64,000 bases of DNA from Lactifluus volemus. Its lineage: Eukaryota; Basidiomycota; Agaricomycetes; Russulales; Russulaceae. Location of the stretch: the NCBI GenBank assembly GCA_022376515.1, contig WTXI01000080.1, forward strand, positions 62,001-126,000, given 5' to 3'. This document shows, in pieces, positions 23,646-36,020 of this stretch (the first letter of the stretch is position 1; the number at the start of each line of letters is the position of its first letter). The notes beneath the pieces are model-generated. The model saw only the letters and a list, made by a program, of their open reading frames with translations. It did no database searches and was not told the origin of the DNA. Made by a program: the position numbers and the translations under genes.

Positions 23646-26600
23646 TTACACTTGTAATGCACTCATCTCATTAGTAAGACTGGCAATAAAGGCATTGATG
23701 TCACCGGGGATGCTACTAGTGTGCTCCATCAGAGCCTCAAGTTCCTTCATCTCATCTTCCGCAGAGAGACCCTCTGTAAAGTCCAGTCCTCTCCCACTTC
23801 GAAATGAAAACTTGAGCAGCTGCAAAGCCTCCATCAACTCTGGCTTGATCCGATTGCGCCGTGGTGCCATTGTAGCCTTCGCTGAGGAAAATACTCGCTC
23901 GCATGGAACAGCTGAGGCTTGGATCGCAAGCACATCAAGAGCGAGCACAAAGAGTGTTGGATAACGAAGTTGATTTTCCTGTAGCCCCACTATGTGAGTG
24001 TGATCACATAGTGTAAATTTGAGAGCTTACCTGCCAGAAATTAAGTGCACTAGTGCTCGAGCTCCTGTCATTTAAGTAACTCTCAACCTCAAATACTAAA
24101 CCCTGTGATTCAACTGAGGAATTGACACATAGCCCAAGTAAGTCAAGTGCATTTGACTGAGTGAGAGTGGCAGGAGTGTGTGGTGCAGGCTGTGGATTAA
24201 GTCGCTCATAAATGGGTTGTAGCTATCAAAGTATCAGCACACATAATATAGTAGAGTAGATTCACCTACATGCTGCATAAGCTCATCCTTTGCAATTGAC
24301 ACTCGATGTGGCTGATACAGAGTAAGCCAGCGAAGCTTAACAGATGGGTCCAGGACTAGAAAAGACATGAGAATAAAATACTCTCTATAGTGAATATGTG
24401 ACATACTCATGGCAAGTTCATATGCAGGACAAAGTGTTGTACGGTCTTCATAGCTCTCCAGTTTGTTAAGACCAAGGTCAATAATATTGAAGTATTCAGG
24501 GTGATTAGTGACATATTGCTCCCATAGTCTGATGATACCTGAATATGCAGGGACTGCTTGGTGAAGAGTTGGGGTTTTTTCACCAGATAGCAGTTGCTGA
24601 AATTTATGAGGAATCTATTTAAGTCTTAAATTAAGCTGAACATGGATATTAATTGAAAAGTACTGTACCGCTAGAATTTCCTGAAAGTCTGCTAATATCT
24701 TCCACTCATCATTGCTTAGCTTGTACTTCTTCAACTGCACTCCATCATCACTTGCAAGGAATCGCTTGATGGGCTATTATCTATTTATTATCAAGGTTAC
24801 ATTAAAACAATGAGCCACACATACCTCTTTAAGCAATAAAAACCGATCTAACATCAATTTTACTGATGACCACCGTGTTCTGACATCCCGAACAAGCTGA
24901 AGCTCTTGAGAAGTAAGCCTCCTTTCTATGGCTATGAGTTTGTCATTGAGGAGAGAGGACCGTCGCACCTGTAGAACCATGAGTGGTCAAAATAATTTAG
25001 TCAAAAAAAACAAGAATACACACAGAAGTAACAAAGGATCGAACAATAGAAATGGGATCTCTATCAAGAATCTGTGGTAACTGTGTTGCTGGTTGAAGAG
25101 TGGGTTCATAGTCACGGGCACCTTCCTCTGCATGTTCAAGTCTTGTCATGCCAACAAGAACTGCCTTGACAGCCAAGTTTATGACATGTGGAAAGCATCT
25201 AAAACATGATTAATATCACTTTCAAAAGGAGGTAGACATGACTCACCGAATCCGCTGTGCATCCTGGTTAAAATCAATATTATTTCTTGAAAATTCATCA
25301 AATAATGTGTCCATAAGGGCATCATTATTTGAAGCATTGTCAAGTGTAATCCAGCCAAACTGTCAGGGTAAATACATTAATAACTGAATTATAAATGGTA
25401 TAAATATCTCTAACCTTTTCTGTTATTCCGATCCGATCCAGAATATTGATGAGTGCATGGGCCAGGTGCTCCCCAGTATGGTGTCCAGGAACACGCATGA
25501 ATCCTATCAAGTCAGCTCGGAGATTAAGTGAATTTTGAGGTCCAGCGAGAGTTGACTGAGCCTTGGTTTCAATCCAATGAGCCGTCACAGCCATAAATGG
25601 CTCTCTATTTGGATCGGACCACATGTCCATGGTGAACGAGATCTTACCCTTAGCACCCTATATACAAAGCTATCAGAAAGGTTTGATAAAGTATACATAA
25701 CATACCTGGAGTTCGGCCGCCAATGAATCCAAGTGCTGCTTGAGAGTTTCGTCGATACGCTTATGTAATGTCGTACGGCCAGGAATGTCGGAGTCCTTGA
25801 GATCGGACTTGAGCATCTTGAGAATTGAAATTAGTCGCGGTGACTCAATAGTATTAATTGGCTGCAATGATTGAGTAGAGGATAATATAAACATATGGGA
25901 TCACGTACCAAATCATCCCCAACAATCCATTCAATGATTGCCTCCGAAAACGCAGCCTTTGTGAACGGTCGAGCAGCAACGTCCTTACTGCGATGTTCAC
26001 CCGGAATGGTGCCTCGAACCCTTGCTGCACACGCAAGACCAGCTTCCGTCTTGATTGGGATTTTAAGCCGATCACATGCCTGAACCCAAACAACGTCATG
26101 TTTGAGTATGAAGTGGTTTCGAAGTGTTGATGTTGATGACTTTGGGGCAAACGTCGCCACGACATGTCGAGGCTGCTTTGTGGCCAAGGTTCTAGCCATA
26201 AAATAAGAAAAAAAAATCCTTTGGAAATAATACATAACGCACCGGCAAAATATACAACGAAATTTCGTTGATTCACTGCTGTCCGGTTCAGTAATCGGGA
26301 CATTGATTGTCTCATAGAAAGTCCACACGTCTCTTGCATCACGAGACTTTGCAGGTGGTTTTGTTGGTGGAGGGGTCACTTGTGAAGTGTGACGCTGCAG
26401 GTTTTGGACCACTGGTGCCTCACCCAAGTTCGAATCGCTGCCAGAGTCCTCGACAAGATTGATCTCATCCAAAAAGTCCTCTGATGGCTGTGGTTGTGCT
26501 CGTTGTTGTCGAGGCAGTGTTTGTTGTGGTGGGGGGAGGGGGGGATCAACTCCGGAAGTTGCGGAGTACTGAAACGAGAATTCAGGTGAAGGGGGGCGTG

Positions 26601-27100
26601 GGTCACTTGGCTGAGCATCCCAATCAACTTGACGCGAGGGGGGAACTGAGGCGTCCGGTTGATGCTCAGGAGGAACTAAGGCGTCCGGTTGATGCGAGGG
26701 GGGAACTAAGGCATCCGGTTGATGCGAGGGGGGAACTGAGGCTTTGGGAGCAATGGAAGGAAGTGAGGGAGTGGATCGGCCACTGGCAAGATGGAAAGGG
26801 TTGGGAGGGAATGGCAAGTTGGTGGCTCGGAGGTCAGCATCGCTGCGAGATGGAACGGCATCGATGGCCATCGCATCGCCAGCAAAACCCACTGTGGGTT
26901 GATTTAGTGGGACTGGCTGACGATTTCCCCTTGTACGACGTGCAATTGGATTGGCTGGAGCTGAAATTGCAATAAGAAAAAATTCGTATCTGAAAAAAAA
27001 AAGACGTACGCTCAAGCCGAAATGAGGTTTCAATGGCACCATTGGGATGTACCCTGGTTGGTTGGTTTGCTTTCTTTCGAGGTGAGCGACGAGGGGGCAT
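23646..27100 (-). CDS. hAT family transposase, multi-exon, looks intact
   Basis: Cut-and-paste transposase. Start MPPRRSPRKKANQ at 27100 (an in-frame ATG also exists at 27133). The N-terminal 190 residues are Pro/Ser-rich with PPSHQPDALV repeats. A BED-type zinc finger follows: CIFC, then HF..KH after an intron near 26245-26195. The RNase-H-like core shows TMDMWSD (first Asp) and TLDNASNND (second Asp), then RIRCFPHVINLAVKAV and DVRTRWSSVKLMLDRF. The C-terminal dimerisation block is ENQLRYPTLFVLALDVLAIQ followed by ASAVPCERVFSSAKATM. About ten short introns interrupt it. I found no nonsense codon in the exons that I could join. Its own terminal repeats were not found close by. The nearest hAT-like ends are those at 8346 and 32270. 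Confidence 0.85.
26632..26760 (-). repeat. In-frame minisatellite in the hAT transposase gene
   Basis: Four copies of a 33- to 36-bp unit containing GGGGGGAACT(G/A)AGGC encode (V/L)PP(S/E)(H/R)QPDA repeats. The length stays a multiple of three, so the frame is kept. Confidence 0.8.
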
Positions 27101-27354
27101 TCTCAATGGGTTGGTGTAGCTGGTCACAATCACTAAGAGAGACGTAGCAAAGAGTAAGAGATGAGAGAACGATGTGAAACGTTTGCACTTACCAGACAGT
27201 CTTTTATATCCTTTCGGGGGCTCTGCGTCCCACTCTGCTTCCAGTCTCCCAGCTCCGTCATGTTTGCCCCAATCGCATGCACGATCTTCGACCTTATCAA
27301 CATATCAGCCCCTTGACACCTACTATCCGATTATGTACATGCGACATGCGACGT

Positions 27355-28400
27355 GTCCCCTCGGGGTCAAAAGTGATCCACTTGAGGGCAAAGGGCAGGG
27401 AGAGGGCACTGACGTGGGGACTTCCTGTGGGTGAGATGCATGGCCGAGGTTTACCCTCTGTGGCGCATATAGTGGGAACGTGTTCTATCTTTGAGGGTGG
27501 CGAGAGTTCCATCGATTTCCAAGGAAAGGTCAAATCCACCAGCAGTACCATTCGAGGACTGATAAGGATATTTTCTGGAAAGCTAGATGAACCCACACGA
27601 ATTCCCATAGACTTGGAATCCTAAGCCCCATCGGACACGAGTCGTGGCTTGGGCAAAGAAGGCGTCGGAGGCATTCCTGGGAAAACCTAATCGGTGTGGG
27701 CATGGAGTGGGTGGAATGAGACGACGTGTTCAACGGTTTGGAAGGCTGCACCGCAAGGGCAGCCGACCGGTTGGTCGGGGTGGAAACGTGTCAAGTATGC
27801 GCCGACGAAGGCACGTCCGGTAATGAATCTGATGAGGGTCAAGAAGACCACACATTCGCAGCCTTTTGCGCCCATGATGACTGGGGGAGGGTTGCCAGTG
27901 GGGGGCGTTGTGAGGGCGATGTAGGCATGGGAGGTGCGTTCATCATCACGCCAACGCTTCCCCCACTTGTCAATGATGTCGGACTTGATGGAGCTTTTCT
28001 GGCAACTGATAGTGTGTGGTTCGCAGAGGCTTGGTGGGAGTGGGCGGGGGGCGATCGTGTCAGCAAGGTGGCGGGTGCGGGTCAAGGGTGATCTGCTTGA
28101 GGGCAAAGAGCATGAGGGTGAGGGCGCTGACATGGGGACTTCGTGCGGGTGAGATACATGGCCGAGGTTTACCCTCTGCGGCTCACATAGTGAGAACGTT
28201 GAGGGTGGTGAGAGTTCCTCCGACTTCCGATGGAAAGGTCAAAACCACTGGCAATACCGTTTGAGGCACTGATAAGGACGCTTTCTGGAAACCCGCACGA
28301 ATTCCCATCAACTCGGAATCCCAAGCCCCATCGGACACGAGTCATGGCTTGGGCAGAGAAGGCATCGGAGGCATTCCTGGGAAAACCTGATCTGTGCCCA
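27355..28400 (-). repeat. Two copies of a LINE 3' segment in direct repeat
   Basis: 27364-27690 and 28077-28400 are about 85 % alike by eye and share GGGCAAAG, GGTTTACCCTCTG, CTGATAAGGA and GGAGGCATTCCTGGGAAAAC. The offset is about 714 bp. They surround the LINE coding remnant at 27687-28133, so two truncated copies, or one internally duplicated copy, are stacked here. Confidence 0.7.
27687..28133 (-). pseudogene. C-terminal end of a non-LTR retrotransposon ORF
   Basis: The minus-strand frame reads FLTLIRFITGRAFVGAYLTR and GCPCGAAFQTVEHVV, the CPCG..QTVEHV zinc-knuckle-like C-terminus of fungal LINE reverse-transcriptase polyproteins. The catalytic reverse transcriptase and endonuclease parts are absent, consistent with a 5'-truncated dead copy. 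The CPCG cysteines are kept, but the Cys expected after QTVEHV is replaced (SFHPLHAH). Confidence 0.7.
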
Positions 28401-28649
28401 ACGCTTGGCGCAACCTGATTCTCATTCACAGACTGTCGGACGCTGCCAACACTACGGAGATTTCCTCAGAGGACTTGAGGGTCATCTTGCGACATCGGTG
28501 CTTGTAGGAAGGGGAGCCCTCAAACGGGAGAACATGGACAAGAAAGCGGCACTGCGATATGCACGTGAGCAAGCGTCTTCACTGTCCATACCTAGCCAAC
28601 CCCATTCAATTAGCATGTGCGCCCTCGCGACGAACGGAAAATACACACC

Positions 28650-28993
<344 letters not shown>

Positions 28994-29051
28994 CCATGAC
29001 ATTTTCACTATTCATTGCACCCCAGGAGGGGGTTTCACCGTCAGTTTGCGT

Positions 29052-31171
29052 TGTCTTGAACGATCCCAGCCATCCCAAAAGGATCATCTTCTGGGACCTC
29101 ACGGAATCTCCTGTCCACGTCCGGTACCGGAATAAGAAAGCGATGTCCATCTCGCCCTGTCAAACAAGAAAATTAGAGGGGGGTTGGTGGGATGAGATGA
29201 GAACGTCAGTTAACGACATCGCAAATCCTCGCATACCCGAAAAGAAGAAGAAAAAAAAAAGGGGCAAGGACTCACTCTCCGTCGGGGTGGGCGCAAACTG
29301 GAACAGGTAGATCTTCTTGGGCTCGTCTACGCACACAGCGCACATGCTCATGCTCCAATCGTCCCACTCAATCGCTACGAGACCGCGCGAAAACTTCTCA
29401 CGTATCTCACGGGGCGGCAACGCGAGCTGCGCGACCGCCGCGGGGTTCTCACGTCTCTTGAGCGCATCGTCTACCCACCCGCGCTCCGCCTCTCCTGCTG
29501 CACGCCGCTCTTCATCCTGCGGCCACCGCGCGTGCGGTTCCGGCGGTGGCACGAGGTCCGCATAGGCCCAGAGATCGTGCAGCGCAGGTACGGCACGGCG
29601 GTCGCCGGCTCGGGTACCGACGAGTAAGGGTCGGGTCGTCCCTGGGAGGATGCGCAGCGTTCCGAGAGATTTGTTGGCACTGTACTTGTACGAGACGATC
29701 TTGAAGAAGGGGCCATAGAGTTGGAAGCGGAACGTCGTGTCTTTCAACGGGACAGGTGGCGGCGGCGGTGGGGTCGTCGGGCTGGACGGGTCGTCGACAG
29801 CCATGGCGTTATCATCTGAGCCGTCGTCTGGGTCTGCTCCCTCATTCAGCACTTGGTCCACTTCACCTTCTTCCTCGCCGTCCTCCAGGGCCGGGTCCTC
29901 TCCTCCCTCGTTCGGTGCTTCATTGACACCACCTTCTTGTACAGCATTAGCGGCTGCTGCCGCGAACATTGCTGCTTGTAACTCTGTCTGCCATTCGCTG
30001 TCAGGACGGAAGTGGCCAACCTCTGTCTTTGGTATGCGTTCGGGCCACAAACGAAACTGCACCGTGTGCCACGGGTTACACATGACCACAAATACCGACA
30101 CAGGTGGAGGTTCCGCATGCGCCGTCAGCACCGCCGCTGCGTCCTCGCCATCCGTTGTCGATGGAACGGCAGAGATAGTGACCTGCATCAGGCGTGACGC
30201 TGTCGCGATGGTGTGCACCGAACGTGGCCAAATAACTGGCGCATCTTCAGCTTGGGAGAACTCGCTCTCGTCAGGGATCTTGTATAGCTCGAGAACCAAG
30301 GGCATCCTGACATCCTTGCGGTCCGTGCGCACGACGAGAAGCTCCCGTTGGGGTGTGAGGATGGGGATGGCACGAATGTCGTAAGTGAATATCCCCTGCA
30401 GCGGTGTACAGGCGTCTAACTATAGGATAGACGAAAAGGCAGGCTGAATCCTCACGTTAGGGTGGACGTCCGATGGTTCATCTTCGTATCCAACCAGCGC
30501 GCCAACTCGGATGCGATGCACGCGGCGTGACGCCAGATTCTTGAAGACTAAGATCCGCCCTTGACTAGCGACCACGTGAGGTGCCCCGTCAAGCACATCG
30601 AGGTCGGTAAAGTCAAAAGCGGTGGTGGAACGGATGCCGGTTAATATTTTGAAGGGTGACTGTTGGGCATCAATACGCGCATTATATGCGTCCGATCCAG
30701 GAGGGAAACGTGGGTCCTCCGGAACGTGTAGGGCAGAAAGGGAACAGTGAAGAACTTGGAGTTCATAGCGCACTGGAACAGGGAAGTCTATGACGTGTTC
30801 GTCACTATACTCAGAAACGTCTACCCTGAGAGGTCAACGTTAGTCGGCAGAGGTGTCCGCGAGAGGCGGACGACGAACCCTGCCACACGATCCTCCTCTC
30901 ATTTGGGTTCGCGACGCATGTAGCTGATCATGATACCCATTTCGGTCTCATATCGTATGTACTTTGCCTCGAGCTTGTACGCTTTAGACACCGTGGCTAT
31001 CTTTGCGACCGGATACGCTATCTTGACGCGATGCTCCATCATCAAGAGCATTAGCGCATACCGGTTCTGTCCTTCACGAACCGACACGAGGACGTATTTT
31101 CCACCAGGGACTATCTTTATGGACATCACGTCTGCGCCGACGCAAAACTTCCACGCATTGTAGGCTTTGGG
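29052..31171 (-). pseudogene. F-box family protein fragment inserted within THI4
   Basis: Reads as the central and C-terminal part of a mushroom F-box protein: AYNAWKFCVGADVMSIKIVP, GGKYVLVSVREGQNRYAL, RYELQVLHCSLSALHVPED, GIFTYDIRAIPILTPQRELL, FRFQLYGPFFKIVSYKYSA, VAIEWDDWSMSMCAVCVDE and VPEDDPFGMAGIV. The F-box motif itself (residues 1-50) is absent. Introns fit at about 30422-30456, 30840-30870 and 29162-29275. Breaks: a 1-bp shift after MRREPK at about 30900 is needed to reach the next exon, and the frame is lost again after MAGIV. It is joined in frame to the THI4 N-terminal piece at about 31172 and meets the THI4 C-terminal piece at about 29000, all on one strand. Confidence 0.8.
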
Positions 31172-31990
<819 letters not shown>

Positions 31991-32253
31991 GTGTGTCTGA
32001 TAGGGGAGCAGCGGAGAAATCGATGGGAGTAGCGTGGAAATCGATGGGAGTAGCGTGGAAATCGATGGTTGAAAATTGTCCTTATTAGGTAATATACTGT
32101 AGTCCGCATATGGTAACCAACCGCGGTCTAAGTCACTCGAAACCATCGCTTACCGACTTCCCATGGTTAGCAAATCGACTCAACCGTAAGCCGAATTTTC
32201 GGCGCGGTCCGGCTAAAATGTGGTTTGGTTCATCGGTTAAACCGTTTCAAGCC

Positions 32254-32270
32254 GGACCGTGGCAACACTA
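32254..32270 (-). repeat. Right terminal inverted repeat of the 24-kb element
   Basis: GGACCGTGGCAACACTA, the exact reverse complement of 8346-8362. Confidence 0.85.
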
Positions 32271-32278
32271 GACGGTAA
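32271..32278 (+). repeat. 8-bp target site duplication, right copy
   Basis: GACGGTAA, identical to 8338-8345. Perfect identity suggests a fairly recent insertion. Confidence 0.85.
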
Positions 32279-32409
32279 CAACTATGACCTTTGTTGTCCC
32301 TTCCTGTGGTTGCCTGTCCACAATTATTTCTCCAACATGTGAGAATAAAATAAACACTGCCAATTGTCCAAGTTCTATACAAAAAAATCTTCTGCTGTTA
32401 GTTTTTAAA

Positions 32410-32497
32410 AATTGACCAAGTCAGGATTTGAACCCAGGACTCCTTAAATTGGGCCGGAGGCAAAAATAGGCACTTTAACCGCTGAGGCATTCAGCCA
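32410..32497 (-). ncRNA. tRNA-like / SINE-like pol III boxes (weak)
   Basis: On the minus strand GGTTCAAATCC is a perfect B box, and TGCCTCAGCGG, about 50 bp upstream of it, is a near A box. The flanks do not pair as an acceptor stem and the T stem is poor, so it is not a functional tRNA. It may be a tRNA-derived SINE piece or a decayed tRNA. It lies within the older element that surrounds the 24-kb insert. Confidence 0.35.
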
Positions 32498-32703
32498 TAA
32501 CTTTATTTTTTACATTATCATATATATCAAGCCGACTAAACAGTGCAGTATATGGAAGGTCACTTGATTATCTAATGTCATGCTACCGAAGAAGCGAGCA
32601 AACAGAAAATGCGACTAAAAGACCGTCCCGTCATCACGTAAAAGGTCGCTTAGGAAGCGGACTTCGAATTATTTTGATCAGTGTTCGGCCCGCATGTGAC
32701 AGT

Positions 32704-32756
32704 GCGTGACAATGACGGTTTTCTGGTAGTGACGATGACCCTGTACGATATAGTAA
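32704..32756 (-). repeat. Outer inverted repeat, right arm
   Basis: The reverse complement begins TTACTATATCGTACAGGGTC and matches 8092-8142, including TCATCGTCACTACCA and ACCGTCA. Confidence 0.7.
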
Positions 32757-33706
32757 TGGAAAAGCCGCGAGGATCACAGTCAGCATAACGCAACCAACTA
32801 GCGCCTTCCGCTACCCACCTTGGGAAATTAACTTACCCGATGTCACGTGATATACAATTCAATCATAGTATGGCTTGAGCACTTTGACAACTTATATTTG
32901 AATGTTTTAGACAATAAAATGCTTGATATTTTGGTGTGTAGTTTTGTTGCCAGACGTGATCATGGTGTAGTGACTCTGACGCAAATACCACACTTACTAG
33001 TACAGTCATTTCCACACTTCTCCACCGCCCTCACTTAAGTCGAGCTTGGGCTTAAGCATAATCCAACCGCGCAGGTCCGAATGTCGCCTCTTCTTCCCAG
33101 TGAGAGCCTGACATTTACATAATGAGTGAGACCTATCTGATCGCCGACACGATTCCCAGAAGGGAGTTTGTCTTTCTCTTCTGATTTTTCCGCTGATTGT
33201 CTTGTCAGTTACACAAATGTTAGAGGAGCACTGGGAGATGCTTCCCTGCCATGTGAAGGTGATTTCAGGTGTTTCCTCCCCTACTTCCACTAATGCATGC
33301 ACCTTCACCATCGCCATCATCAATGCCATCACTCTCGCACTCACCCCCAGCCCAGCCGCTGCTACCTGCCTGCCACCATGCAACACCTCGTGTACCATTG
33401 ACCAGCGTTATGGCATTGACCTTATGGACTCTCGAGGCCTGCAGCGGTATATCTTTCGCGGTGCTGGCGACGTTTGCTCGCGCCATTGAGGAGCTCAAAT
33501 CATCGTGGGCGGAAGACGCGGTGACGATAGCTGATGATCAGCTAAAGGCTCATGGAATTTCTCTAAATACTATAGTACGCATCCCAGGAGTAGTGAGAGA
33601 AAGCGCGATGAAACACGGTAGAGAGCCGAACATCAAGGAAACTGAATGAAACTGGGATAGTCTCTCGGAGTAGAACGTTGAGGCAAACGCGAACGCTGGA
33701 CGACGT
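32757..33706. other. Spacer before the MFS array, no recognised gene
   Basis: An ORF at 33269-33649 (+) has a Pro/Ser-rich start and a tail AIEELKSSWAEDAVTIADDQ, with no family resemblance. The rest has no coding signal that I trust. Confidence 0.4.
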
Positions 33707-33835
33707 TCAAGTCTCTCGTGGTCGAACTCTGGGAAAACGCTCCAAATCCGAGCGCTCAAGCCGGGCGATGTCCGAGTCTCTCGTGGTCGAACTTTGGGGC
33801 AAACGTTCCAAATCCGGACGCTCGACGTCCGAGTC
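33690..33835. repeat. Internal repeat in the C-terminal tail of MFS copy 1
   Basis: TCTCGTGGTCGAACT(C/T)TGGG and CAAATCCG(A/G)(G/A)CGCTC occur twice with about 70 bp spacing, then a partial third time. The unit lengthens the coding tail after DEDWGRRDSD with Arg/Glu/Asp-rich repeats. Other array members lack it. Confidence 0.65.
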
Positions 33836-36020
33836 TCTCCTTCCCCAGTCCTCATCGATCACGGTGTGCAACTCCAGCTGCCGCATACCGAGACTGAACA
33901 AGAATCCCGCAATCGACATCCCAAGCACCGCCTGCCACACAACCCTGAGCGCATCCCCGAACGTGTCGCGCACAACGTCCTTCAACGGCGAGCTCATTGT
34001 TGGAATAACCGGTATTGTCGCGAATGCAATCTCAACGCCCTGCGGGAACTGCGCGATGAATGACGCAGGTAAGTTCTCTTAAGTTCATTCTGCAAAATAG
34101 TCCCCCGACAGTGACACCCCAGATCTAAACATTGCAAAGTTGTCACTAAGCCGTGAAGGGGCGGGAGTGGATTGAGAAGGGGAGGAACTTACATAGCCGA
34201 AGTTCCGTGAGAAGACGACCAGTGCCATTGCGGGAGCAGTCTGCGTGACTGGGATGGAAGCGAGAATAGGGAACAGAGAGATAGCATAAACGATGCCGAC
34301 GCCGCCACCAATGGGAAGCTGGAAACCAATAGACTTGGCCATACTGCTGTTCGCTCGCAGTGTCGTCAGGAGACCCGCTCCGACGACCACGAGCACCCAG
34401 CCAACATATAGCGGAATCACGTATTACCTGTCTTCTTGACCACGACGCCTGTCACGAGTGCGAAGAGGCTGATGCCGTAAGACAATCCGAACGAGGCGAT
34501 ACCAGCCTCGGTGGGAGATCCTCCTTACATGCCTCGAAGAAGACTGGGTACCAATCTGCAAGTTAGGGTGAAGACACACCCCAGTTAGCCACAGAGAGAT
34601 GCATGTGGAAGTGTTACGTACAACTCAAGCTGGCGAGAACCATTGAAACTATGAAAGTTTGTAAATAACCGCTGACTCCAGTCCAGCCTACGCGCAATAG
34701 AATTGGAACCTTGAAAGAAGTTCAATTGGTAATTAGAAAAAATGGATTCATGGTTTAGAAAGGACTTACGACTGGTGGCGCGCAAAGGTAGAGCTCATAA
34801 ATGACAAGAGGGTCATTCCGACCAAACCAACAACCAAGGGAGCCAGGACATGGACTGATGACCATGGGAAACCACGCCTCCCCATGTCAGCCCGACAACG
34901 ACAGATGTAATCGACCCAATAATCAGAATATTTCCACTACCAACGAAAGTAAGGTCGTCTAGAGGTAGAAGTACCAGAACCATTTCCATGTACTCACATG
35001 ATGTCCATTTTATAAAGCTTTTCTCTCAGAGTTGCAGGTGGCGTTTTCAGACGCATAAGAGTAAGATCAAAGTAGCATTGAAGGCGCATATAGGTAGGTT
35101 GAGATCTGGGCAGTTTATTCACGACACTGACAGCACAATCACATAATTTCACGTACAGAATATCCATCTCCTATGGGAAACGCAATGAAGTCAGTTAGGA
35201 GTCAGGTTTCAATTTGCAAACAATGAGAAAATGCCCACCATTGTCCTTGCTGAGCCAATGACCACCAATGACTGGACCAACGCCACCGCCGATTGCCCAA
35301 GAGCTGCTGGAATCAGTGACATCTGAGGCGCGAAATGAGTCGGATCACGCACACTGCTATGAGGCCGGTGTATGTGCCACGCTCCGAAGCGTGACAAATC
35401 GGAAAAAATGATTTGCACCAATGAGGCAATTGCCCCTGCTCCCAGCCCTGTACAGCTTCCAAGTGCATTTGGTACAGACCGAGCGGCAGGGTAAACAAGA
35501 TATACCTCTTCCAGCAATGAGCATATTCATATTCGATGCAGCGCCGCAAATGGTACTTCCGAGCGCGAAGAGGACGAGGGCAGTCAGCATGATGGGCCGT
35601 CGCCCTATAATCTGATTACGATATTTATGCCGATTTATGTTTAGCTGTGTCCTGCACTCGTGTCTCGGGGTCGTACCTGTGCTAGCCCGCCATAAAGAGG
35701 GACAAGAGCTGCAGAGCCCAACGTGTACGCGGAGCCAACCCATATGAATTGCTCTCCCTTCAATTCAAGGACAATTGTTGGCAGGGCTGCCCCAATTGCG
35801 GTCTATGATATATTTTGTGTTAAGTGCCAGTGCATGCGTCCATTCAGGAGAGACGCACGAATTCTACGGCAGTGAGGAGGACGGAAATTGTGAGGGAGAA
35901 TACGATGCACCAGAATTTCCAGTCTTTTTTCACGCCACAGTGAATATCTGCGTCGACTGTCTGCGTTGCCGCTATGTTGGAGTCTTTGAGGGATGATGGG
36001 TTGTCAGACGACAACGCCAT
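33707..36020 (-). pseudogene. MFS transporter array copy 1, frameshifted
   Basis: Same gene as copy 6 (see 57949-60243), subfamily A. The start MALSSDNPSSLKDSNIA is at 36020, and exons for TM1-TM2, IIGRRPIMLTALVLFALGS and SSWAIGGGVGPVIGG are recognisable. Compared with copies 5-7, single bases are missing in several places: in the loop after TM4 (around 35380-35400, two losses), in GGGVRFPW (around 34868), in the CKERSPTE loop (around 34520) and before YVIPLY (around 34424). The protein would end after about four TM segments. The tail carries an internal repeat. Confidence 0.8.
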
